From Nymphalis io (Eukaryota; Arthropoda; Insecta; Lepidoptera; Nymphalidae), in assembly GCF_905147045.1 (NCBI RefSeq), contig NC_065918.1, positions 15,066,001-15,130,000 of the forward strand: a stretch of DNA of 64,000 bases. Direction: 5' to 3'. The notes beneath the pieces were generated by a model. The model was given only the letters and a program-made list of their open reading frames with translations, ran no database searches and had not been told where the DNA came from. Position 1 is the stretch's first letter. Every line of letters begins with the position of its first letter. The position numbers and the translations under genes are program-made. This document shows positions 54,965 to 64,000 of the stretch, piece by piece.

Positions 54965-55216
54965 ATATACGAGTAAACAAGTTTGTTCAAGCATAAGAAC
55001 AGGAGGAACAGCAATCCAGGCGGAGAGCCAACAGCTTAAGGAGAAGTAACAGTAACAGCTAGGAGTTTTGAAATTGGGTGCATCCACCCCCAAATCCGAA
55101 TCCCAAGCCACCACAGACAAATACTTGATCGAAGAATCTAATAACTTCTCAATACTGGATCAGCTTTATGAGCCAGCCGCTAAACTAACAAGACCGTTAA
55201 ATTAAAAAAAAAAAAC
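54965..55216 (+). pseudogene. Coding-like remnant ending in poly-A, unknown
   Basis: A GC-richer stretch whose last frame reads LGVLKLGASTPKSESQATT, DKYLIEESNNFSILDQLYEP, AAKLTRPLN then TAA, followed immediately by a run of 13 A. Upstream frames are broken by stops (for example near 55040). This looks like the 3' end of a reverse-transcribed ORF, either a LINE ORF1 or a processed pseudogene. I do not recognise the protein. Confidence 0.4.
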
Positions 55217-55794
55217 AAATATACAAGTAATAAATATAACAAACTAAAACATTTCTCATCACACAAGTAATTATACCAGAAGAGCGCTTCGAATTATGAA
55301 CATTACATGTAATTAACAACTTAATTAAACTTTATTTGAATAATTACAGAAATGTGTGCTGACATTTCGAACTAAGCAAGTTACGTGTTAGAGTTTAAAT
55401 CTATCTTTAAACGATGCAAACTGTTTCATTTATTATGCAATACGAATTTTGATAACTTGCGTCATCAAAGTCGGCGCTAATTTATTTATTAAGCTTTCCG
55501 CTTAGTTCAATAATGATCATTAATGAAAGTGTAAATAAAAAGTATTTATTTTAATCGTAATCTTACAAATAATTTAAACATTAAGCTACAACAATCAGAG
55601 AATTTTATACAGATGGAATTATTTGATTGTAAATAATTGAGTCATTTAGACTGAATTATATACAATCAAATAAAAATCCTGCATCCATAATTCTACAAAG
55701 TATTCTAAAAACAAACATTTATATTGCTATTATTAATTTTTTGTCAATAACATTTCTTAAGAGTATAAGTTTGAAAATTCCGCTGTGTTGCTAC

Positions 55795-55925
55795 AATGGG
55801 GGTTGGTAAAAGCACGAGATGAATCATAAAAAAGTACATGTAACCTTTGCCAGGGATGGAACCCACAGCCTTCAATTAAGATTTACATTCTCCAACAACT
55901 GGGTCATTTGCATTTCATTGAGCTT
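55795..55925 (-). mobile_element. SINE family 1, head fragment
   Basis: On the minus strand: AATGACCCAGTTGTTGGAG (A-box region), GGCTGTGGGTTCCATCCC (B box), then TTCATCTCGTGCTTTTACC. Diverged. Confidence 0.55.
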
Positions 55926-57025
55926 GTCTTTTTAACAATTTTACAGCTTCATCTTTCATCTTAATCGATGAAAAAAAAAAACATTTATATATTATAATAA
56001 TTAATCTTGTGCTTTCAATACAAACATTATTAAGCAACAATAAGAATGTATTTTAAGTTATTGGAATATAGCGTCATGAGTGTTTATGTGCTGTGTGTTT
56101 GTGTGTATATTTCAAATGGTGCATTGACCTCGACAAATAAGATTTTATTAGATTGCGTTACAAAAAAAATATATGTACTAATTCAGGTTCAATTCAAAAT
56201 TGCATGAATCGTTTACAAATAAAATAGAAGTTAATTATGTTGTTGATGCTAAAAATACCGTTCGTATCGAACGATCTTTTAGAATTCAAAAATCAAAATA
56301 CAAGATTTTTTCGGAAACTTAAAAAGATAAATAATTAAATTAACAATACAAGTTGTACGGGTGTGTAATGTTTTGCTGAATTATATCAGAAGTTACATCA
56401 AATATTGCTAACTTTGTATGCTGATATTTACAGTCAAAAATTATAATTGTACTTGAATTAAATCGTAAAATCCGAACATTACGTGCTGAGAGGGTTACGA
56501 GTGGGATCTCGACACTAGATTGATTCTTATTGAATTCCTTTATTTAGCGTTTCACTTATTTTCGTTTATTCACTTTTCGAATAAATTGAATAACAATGTA
56601 ACATACTAATAATTAATCGGTTTTGACAAATGAGATATCAATCGATCCATCTTCATCATGCTTGTCACATATGTCTCGGTTCAAGTAACATTGAGTTTGC
56701 TATGACAATTTATATATATGTTCATTCAAATCCAAACTTGTACAAAATGTTAAGACCCCAACCATGGTTACGGTATTTAATGTGTAATTAAAGTGTTACT
56801 TTAGGTTGACTACTATATGTATAGATCATTAATTGTAATTGATCCGTAATGGTAAAATAAGAGTGGAAAGGAGTTTAACAGCGTAGACAAAAATTAAAGT
56901 AATTATAAAGTGCTTAGTTTCAAATAATGTTACATCTTAATACCCATTAGGGTAGAAAATATTTCATATTTCTTACATTACCAATTGGCGGTTGGGACCA
57001 CTTATCGTCAAATGTCTCTTTTATC

Positions 57026-57350
57026 TTGACGAGCCGGTTGGCGTGGTTGGTAGATACCTGCCTTTCATGCCGAAGGTTGTGGGTTCGATTCCCACCCAGG
57101 ACAGATATTTGTGTACATGAATATGTCTGTTTGTCCTGTGTCCAGACAAAGGACAAACACATTGAAATAGATACTTTTATAGATAATTACGCCCAGGTGT
57201 AATTATCTATAAAAGTATCTATTTACAAAAGAAAAGTAGAATCTGTAGTATATCAGTTGTCTGGTTTCCATAGCACAAGCTCTGCTTAGTTTAAGATTAG
57301 ATGACCGTGTGTGAATAATATCCCAATATTATTATAATTATTATTATTGT
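57026..57350 (+). mobile_element. tRNA-derived SINE family 3
   Basis: Head GAGCCGGTTGGCGTGGTTGG (A box) and GTGGGTTCGATTCCCACCC (perfect B box). Body: GTTTGTCCTGTGTCC, the ATTATCTATAAAAGTATCTA segment and CAGTTGTCTGGTTTCCATAG, CACAAGCTCTGCTTAGTTTA. Tail of ATTATTATTATTG repeats. It contains a 26-bp inverted repeat that appears to be an addition to the SINE. Confidence 0.85.
57165..57224. repeat. Perfect 26-bp inverted repeat, 8-nt loop
   Basis: Arm 57165-57190 (starts AAATAGATACTTTTATAG) and arm 57199-57224 are exact reverse complements around the loop GCCCAGGT. It lies inside the SINE family 3 copy. Confidence 0.95.
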
Positions 57351-58864
57351 CTACCTACTTTCTTATTGAAAAATAAATATTTACATATATAATAAAAATA
57401 CTAAAAGAGATACGTCAATAATCTTATTAATATTTATCATTTAATAAGCATAAGAGACTTTTTTATAAATAAATACAATACACTGTAAAAATTCTAAACT
57501 TTTAACTCTCAGCATCCCAGGTAAAGATGGAAAGGTAATTCCAATTGAAAAAGCAAAAATGGAGCATTCGAAGTTCGTAAACTATTTTGTTTTCCCTCGA
57601 GGAATGATCTTTTACTTTCTATCTAAACTTCACCAACACTAACTTTCATCAAAACTTTAAAAACAATGAATTCCACTACACTGAATTTGAAACACAAAAT
57701 CACAATTAATTAATTTGTGGCAGATTCATTTAGTTTTTGTTTTTGTAATTGAAATTTATAATTTAAGACCAAAGGAAAATATTATCTTGTATTTGACAAA
57801 AATCATGTATTTAACAATAAGCGCATGAACATTTCTGAACAGTTGCTTGCTTGGATATAAGTCCGCGATCTTAAGTTGAGTTACTTAAAAAGAGTATATC
57901 TCTTTTTACGAAGACATCTCGGCATGAAAAAATCATTAGTAAATAAATATTAGATTATGAAATATAGTTAGAATATCAAAAAACTTTTATACTTTATATA
58001 TGGAATTAAATAAAATGATGCATATTATTTTACACAAAAACGTTTAATTTTTTTTAAAAAGGATAACATATCATTACTGCGTGGAATGGTGGCAAGAATT
58101 CTCCTAATAGCATTTCCCGTTTAATCGTAATTCCTATTCTCTGTGTGAAAAATGAACCGGCTATCGTGTCATCGGCGCCAGCAGCAATAAAGATGAGATG
58201 GGGTACTAAAAATCTTTTAGATCTAATGTCGTAGCAAGCGATCCTTGAATTTTTTTTACGAAAAGTGTAGTTAAATGCATTGAAAATCATATTTAACTGT
58301 TAAATACATAAAGTGGACATAAGCATATTGTAACATAGCGGATCTTAAAACAAAAAACAAATACATTATTCTCCACAATCCCGACTATCAAACACAGATG
58401 CGCTCAATTATTGCTTAACTTGAAACTATGTTGTCAACTATGCTCTGAATCCGTGGGTAGATTTAGAATTAGTTTGTCAAATCTAAAACTAAACCGAACT
58501 CCGAGTCATTTGCACTCAGTCAATGCCATTGTATAAAACAGTAGTCATTGTTGTAAATTACTCACGCACTAATTACTTATTTAAGCGACATTTACGAAAA
58601 ACAAACAACTATTATTTAATCCTTAAAATTATTAACAAGTATAATTATTTTAAAAGTGTTTATGGCAAAAAGCCAGTGCTTATCATTCACTGGAGGAGCG
58701 CACTCGATTGAGGAGCCCTCACCGAGTGTCATGGACCCTCAAACAACGCTCAGACTCGTTAATTGACTCACATAATAGGTTTAAAATTCATAAGACGTTG
58801 TGTATGAAAACAAAGCAGACATTTAACAGCGAGAAACCGAGTTATAATGTATCGTGTTCTTCAT

Positions 58865-58903
58865 AATATATTTACAGTTATATTTTATAACTGTAAATAT
58901 ATT
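58865..58903. repeat. Perfect 18-bp hairpin, 3-nt loop, abutting a SINE 2 tail
   Basis: AATATATTTACAGTTATA (58865-58882) and its exact reverse complement (58886-58903) flank TTT. A SINE family 2 tail fragment begins at 58904. Confidence 0.92.
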
Positions 58904-58975
58904 GCATCTCTCATGAGATTAGCCGCCGTGACTGAAATCAATCTGGGGGACATAATATTGCATTACATTGCATTT
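58904..58975 (+). mobile_element. SINE family 2 tail fragment
   Basis: GATTAGCCGCCGTGACTGAA and TCAATCTGGGGGACATAA correspond to GATTGGCCGCCGTGACCGAA and ATCGGTCTGGAGAACATT in the copy at 26757-27090. Confidence 0.65.
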
Positions 58976-59579
58976 GCCTTCCCGTATCCTATTTATTTTT
59001 GGATCGGCGTTTGTGTTGACGTCATTCGGGAAGGATTTGTTGGATTCGGCTCGGATGGGTAGAAACGGCGAAAATGCATACTATCATAAATACATATTAT
59101 TAAGTTAAAAACAAATTTAACAAGAGTTTAAACAAAAGTTCAATATGCAACGGGATGTATAGGTATATATTCAAACTTCGTTATAGCTCGAATTTAATTT
59201 CCTCTTTAATTTCCTGGTTGAATCAAGTATTTTACTAAAATATTAAAACATTGAAATATCCATATTTTGACACAATTAGATTATTGTTAGCATTAATATG
59301 TTAATACAATACAAGGAAAATTGTCAGTGATTTATCTTTAATTGAAATTATTATTATTCGGATTGTTCGTAGTTAAAATTTAACTATTTTTTTCACAATA
59401 TTCTTCCATTCGAGAATGAACTGTTTTACATTCCTTTCAAATGATATAAGTATCATCACCTACTAAAAAAACTATTATCAAATATTTTCGATATTCCCGT
59501 ATTAATGATTAGTAACCACTAAGAATTTAATCGTTAAAGTTCAGTCGAAGTGTATGGTTAATAAAAAGTGTGTGTGTGT

Positions 59580-59902
59580 GTTTTTTTTTTATAGAATAGG
59601 AAGGCGGACGAGCATATGGGGCACCTGATGGTATGTGGTCACCAACGCCCATAGACATTGGTATTGTAAGAAATGTTAACCATTGCTTACATCACCAATG
59701 CACCACCAACCTTGGGAACTAAGCTGTTATCTATCTATTATATCTACATCTATTATATATTAGGCACAGGGGGTGCCTGTAATTACACTGGCTCACTCAA
59801 ACCGGAACACAACAATACCAAGGACTGCTGTTTTGCGGTAGAATATCTGATGAGTGGGTGGTTCCTACCCAGACGAGCTTGCACAAAGCTCTACCACCAG
59901 TA
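59580..59902 (-). mobile_element. Family B retroelement with internal insertion
   Basis: Poly-T end at 59580 next to a (GT)n run, the tail core CACCTGATGGTATGTGG, and the usual order to AAGCTCTACCACCAGTA. Between 59729 and 59772 there is an extra AT-rich TCTATTATAT stretch relative to other copies. Confidence 0.85.
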
Positions 59903-60573
59903 AATCATTGTCATTATTTAAGTTCATCGTGTCATAGTATAATGGATGCCAGAATACTTTAAAAATAAAAAATATTATAAAGTTATTGTCACCCATTTGT
60001 CCTGTAAATTATTTCTAAGCAAATGTAGTTGTACCGACCATCAAAAAAAGTTTTATATTTGTAAATATAACACTCGAACTTGAATATTTTAATATTTGAA
60101 ATAGTCCAATTTATAAGTCAGCATTTTTCTGTTCACGGTAAATACAATAACTAATTTTGTTTATTATTTTTTCTCATTGAATTTAATTAATATTTGTTGC
60201 TATGTATGAAAGTAAAGTGTAGCCAACTTATAGCTGTTGAAACTTAGTAGCGTGAAATTTCAAGCGGCAAGTATACTTTGCGTAGGTTTTCGTTTATTTT
60301 ATTTTATTTAGAAATAGTAGGACTTATAATTTAAAGATAAAGAATGTTTATAAAAATGTATATCTACTGAAATTTTTCTTTGTAGGAATGACAACAAATA
60401 TAGCCTTAAATTATTTTTTCTTGTTATTTGGTTCTGAAAGGCAGCATACTCTCTCCCTTATCGTCCAATTATTTGGCGTCTGATAAGAAAAATAATTTGA
60501 CGGGCTTTTACGTCGTATCGTCTGTTAAGTTCACTGCACTTTTTAAATACAATTAAATGGAAGTCCAACGATA

Positions 60574-62857
60574 TTTTTTTTATATATATGTTTGCCGAGG
60601 AGGCAAATGACTCAACTCCACCTTATGATAAGTCGTAGAAAATAACAAACGCGACGACGGCCAGTACAGTCGGGAAAAATGTTCTCCAATAGCCGCCCCC
60701 GCCTTGCCAGCTCGCAAGATGCCTCTTCACGCCTCGTTTGAAGAACCCGGGTTGTAAGAGGAGGGGAACACGTGAGCTGGTAAAGAATTCAATTTTTTGG
60801 AAGTGCGACAAAGAAAGGAGTTGCCAAATTTCTTTGTGTGCGATGAAATTGATGTCACAGTTAGACGGTAACATAGAGAGCCATCACGCGTAGACTTATG
60901 AAGGAAGGGGGAAGCAGGAATTAGAGATAATAATTCCTCAGAGCACTGTCCGTGATGCAGTCAATAGAAAGCGCTCAGAGCAGTTATCGCTCGACGCAAT
61001 TGTAAACGCTCGAGGGTGTTTGTGACCTTTACGTCGCCAATAATGCGGACCGCACGTCGCTGCAACCGATCCAAGGCCTCCAGTAGGCACTTAGCGGAGC
61101 CATCCCAAAGGTGGAAGCAATATTTAACGCAATACTGTACCTGTATTTTGTACAACAGGCACAGTTTTTGTGGCGTGAAAAAACGCCGCACCTTGATCAG
61201 AATTCCGAATTTCCGTAAAGCTGTTTTTATAACAGCCTCGATGTAATCCCTTGGACTAAGGTCGCAGAGAACGTTCATCCCCAGCATGGCGATTTTGCTT
61301 TATATCACCAGCGGAGTGCCACAGAGGGAGGGAAGATGGGAAAATGGTGACTTTTTCGCTGTGAGAGCGCATACTTGTGTTTTCTTGGTATTAAACTCAA
61401 CAAGATTATCAGAGCCCCATTTGGCGATGAGCTCTAACATCTTATCGAGTTCAAAGACAAGATCCTTCCACCTCTCCTCAATTTCCGCTCACCAAGCCAC
61501 TGCGCGTCCGTGGTATCCACCATGCACTGTACTATCGTCTGCATAGCAATGTATGTTCCCAAGAGAGAGCATTTTTTTTTTTTATAGAACAGAAAGGTGG
61601 ACGAGCATATGGGTCACCTGATGGTAAGTGGTCACCAAACGCCCTTAGACATTGGCATTATAAGAAATGTCAACCATCGCTTATAGCCAATGCGCCACCA
61701 ACCTTGAGAACTAAGATTTTATGTCCCTTGTGCCTGTAATTACATTGGCTCACTCACCCTTCAAACCGGAACACAACAATATCAAGTATTGCTGTTTTGC
61801 GGTAGAATATCTGATGAGTGGGTGGTACCTACCCAAACGAGCTTGCACATAGCCCTACCACCAGTATATAATTTAGCATATAATTGATATGCAAAATAAA
61901 GAGTGTGGGTGATAGCACAGATCCCTAGGGGACCCCAGTATTCACTGGCTGCGCTTGTGTAGGAAGCTGATAATCCAGGTGCAAAGCTGAGCAGGCAGAC
62001 CATACGCCGGCAGCTTGGAGAGAAGACTTTTGTGCCAGACCCTGTCGAAAGCCATGGAGATATCGAGGCTGACAGTCAACGATTCCCCATGCTTGTCGAT
62101 AGTTTCACCCCTGAGGTGTGTTATGTACGCTAGAAGATCACCTGGACCGTTTTGGTCGAAAAATGTACCGGCAAAGAGTTTAGCCAGGAGATCGGCTTTC
62201 TCCTGCGGACTGTGAGCTAGCGATCCGTCCGGATTTCTGAGCGGTGGCAGCGAAGGTTGGCAGAAATTGTTTTGCTTTTGGGATTCATGGTGAGCATTAA
62301 AATCTCCCAAAAACACCAATTCCGCGTTAGGAAACTGCTCTTGCAAAATACACTGATCCGCCGGACGGAAGGGACCCCAAACCACCCCCCCCCCGGAAGT
62401 GGCCGCCGGGACCCCATCTTCCGGGCACCAATCATCACGACGGTCAAGGCGAGATTATGCATGGCCTGGTGGGCCAGCCTCGCGAGCTGGTTAGGCACGC
62501 TCGGGCCTCTGTACTCTGCCACGGGCGGCCAGCGGAATAGCCGTTTCTTCGAGTCTCCCTTTTCCGGCAGCTCAATACAGTTTCCCCCGGCATTGGTTTA
62601 ACAGCCGCCTCCACTGGACCAACACCTATCGCAATGCTCGCTTGGGCACTGGCTGTACGCCGGCTGACCTCGCAACGCGGCTGCAAGTAGCCACTTCACG
62701 AGTTTTTTACCATGCGTACGGTGGAAACAAGCCAGGCGGATGTTTAGCATCCTACCACCAGATGAGCAGATGGTCGCTCAGATATCCCTTAGTCGCCTCT
62801 TACGACACTCATGGGAAAGGGCAGTGCAATGTATTCTTTCTCCGTCACTGCACGGAT
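60574..62857 (-). mobile_element. LINE family A, patchwork copy with nested family B
   Basis: Minus strand, both ends preserved (poly-T at 60574; 5' end TCCGTGCAGTGACGGAG at about 62841-62857), but only 2.3 kb including an insert. Relative to 14063-17466 it lost at least three internal blocks: reverse transcriptase core (junction near 62165), QNNFC to GDFNAHHES (near 62275) and most of the endonuclease (near 62346). It keeps the C-terminal segment (60900-61290) that the longer copy lacks. A family B element is inserted at 61573-61874. Confidence 0.85.
61573..61874 (-). mobile_element. Family B retroelement nested in LINE A, with target-site duplication
   Basis: 302 bp. The host LINE sequence AGAGAGCATATCATTGATAT is interrupted, and AGCAT occurs on both sides (61568-61572 and 61875-61879), so this is a target-site duplication and fixes both ends of the element. 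Poly-A tail at the 61573 side; the other end is near CTACCACCAGTATATAAT. Confidence 0.88.
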
Positions 62858-64000
62858 AATAAAAATTTAATAATAAAAATTTGTTACTCTAAAATTAAAT
62901 GGGTTAAGTCTATGTATTCTACTTCATTAGATAACACTGAAAAACATCATATAAATTTCAAGTTTGTGTCAATTTATTCATAAATTAATATATGAATATG
63001 TATAAAATAATGAATAAGAAATATTTTATTATGACACTATTTAATGCTTCTTGATTTTATTTGTGTTTATAAATGTGTTTATAAATAATAAACAAAATAT
63101 ATTTCGGCATTGACTTTAAAATGAACATATTATTATTCCGTAAATGTATAATCACATAAATTCAAACAATGTAATAAAGTTCAATAATAAAGAGCTCATT
63201 TGTACCCATTTTTCAATCAAACTTCAGCATTCTGTGAATGACAATGATAAAATGCATTGAATCGGCCAGGAATCAAAAGGAAATAACGGAAATCGAGTGG
63301 ACGTAGCACCCATAGCAAAAGAAGAGAAAAGTCTAATTAAAAATGGGAAATGGAGGTGAGAATCCTACAACAAAAAGGGCAATACGATATGGTTTCAAAA
63401 AGGCAAATCCGTCAATTGATTGATCGTTGAATGATATTGATGATGTATTGAAACTTTAGTGTGTGCCAAGATCGTTAAAAAATAAAAATCAAAATATGCT
63501 TTATTGACGTGACTCTTCTGTTACAAGCGTTTTTAAATTTGTCTTTCATTTCACAGGATTTAGGAAACTTTTGGATGTTGATTCTACTAAGATGAAGATA
63601 AGATGAGGATATGTTACTTTGGTGAACAGATTTTATGATTTACATTTAATCCAAAAACTATGTAACTTACTGATAAATTTACGAACAGAGTTATAATTCT
63701 ACCAATCGAATCCAAACAAAACTATTACAGTAACATAAATAGTTGATTATCGTTGCTTTATAACTAACTCGGAGCGCCTAACTTCAGACCGGAGCGGCAA
63801 ACTTAGACTTCATGTATTGTCCCACTATTGTATTCTCCTAGACTGAAACAGTAAATCCTTATTCAGTATAATTAATTTATTATTCAATAATAATGTTTGT
63901 AGAACAAATAATATGACTAAATATTTTAATGGGATTTGTGCAAGTATGTCTTATCAGCTATTCTACCAAGAAACAGGCTTTGCTTAACTGCTTTCTGGTA

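Larger units (their letters stand above)
45512..64000. other. Presumed Rdl intron 1 / upstream DNA
   Basis: No host exon recognised. The Helitron (45683-48513) and the LINE, SINE and family B elements listed separately occupy most of the recognisable sequence. Large stretches (48650-51500, 52000-53650, 55250-56900, 57400-58850, 59000-59550, 62860-64000) are AT-rich with nothing I can name. A somewhat GC-richer region at 48520-49400 could hold the missing first exon or promoter, but I could not find a signal peptide with a donor in the right phase. Confidence 0.5.

Noticed and set aside
57026..57105. A genuine tRNA gene
   Set aside because: A and B boxes are good, but the sequence continues into a non-tRNA body and repeat tail, so it is a tRNA-derived SINE. 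The same reasoning applies at 26757, 7850 and 27966.
58054..58290. 78-codon minus-strand frame as a gene
   Set aside because: The composition is plausible, but there is no domain, no splice context and no similarity I can recognise; length is within chance for AT-rich DNA.
62346..62352. LINE A internal deletions as spliced-out introns
   Set aside because: Junctions compared with the longer copy lack GT..AG ends; short microhomology fits deletion better.

Overview
This window is eukaryotic nuclear DNA from a lepidopteran insect, probably a butterfly. It is AT-rich with long introns. The two recognisable host genes read most naturally as insect orthologues. The repeats are of lepidopteran type: tRNA-derived SINEs, a Jockey/CR1-like LINE, a roughly 300-bp retroelement with an 'ACCACTTACCATCAGG' tail, an RTE-type tail and a Helitron. 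Most open reading frames in the window are chance frames or transposon pieces. The host genes are split into short exons, which I rebuilt from splice sites and reading phase.

Layout. Positions 1-5.8 kb are gene-free upstream DNA with repeat fragments. A JIP1/Aplip1-type scaffold gene lies on the plus strand at 6013-23743. It has eight coding exons and encodes 434 aa with a basic docking-like motif, an SH3 domain, a PTB domain and a kinesin-light-chain-type tail. Its 9-kb fifth intron holds a nearly full-length but dead LINE. From 23.7 to 37.9 kb lies an intergenic region with SINEs, a CpG-rich patch and a possible orphan core promoter. An Rdl-type GABA-gated chloride channel subunit gene lies on the minus strand at 37875-45511. 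It is complete from the mature N-terminus to the stop codon. The signal-peptide exon was not found and should lie further upstream (higher coordinates). From 45.5 to 64 kb, presumed first intron or upstream DNA of Rdl, there is a decayed Helitron with a LINE nested in it, several SINEs and a second patchwork LINE copy that itself carries a nested retroelement.

How the genes work. JIP1 proteins tether JNK-pathway kinases and cargo to kinesin-1 in axons. Rdl forms the inhibitory GABA receptor of insect neurons and is the target of cyclodienes, fipronil and isoxazolines. Both are neuronal genes and they are transcribed convergently, but nothing here shows co-regulation.

Most notable points: (1) the Rdl pore-lining TM2 2-prime residue is Ser (TCT, 39088-39090), the residue classically linked to dieldrin resistance, suggesting either a Ser-fixed Rdl paralogue or a resistance allele; (2) two equal-length 68-nt versions of exon 3 sit in tandem and must be mutually exclusive; (3) only one version of exon 6 is present; (4) several long, nearly perfect hairpins with 8-9-nt loops recur across the window; (5) the Helitron is recognisable from both ends and from helicase-tail remnants.
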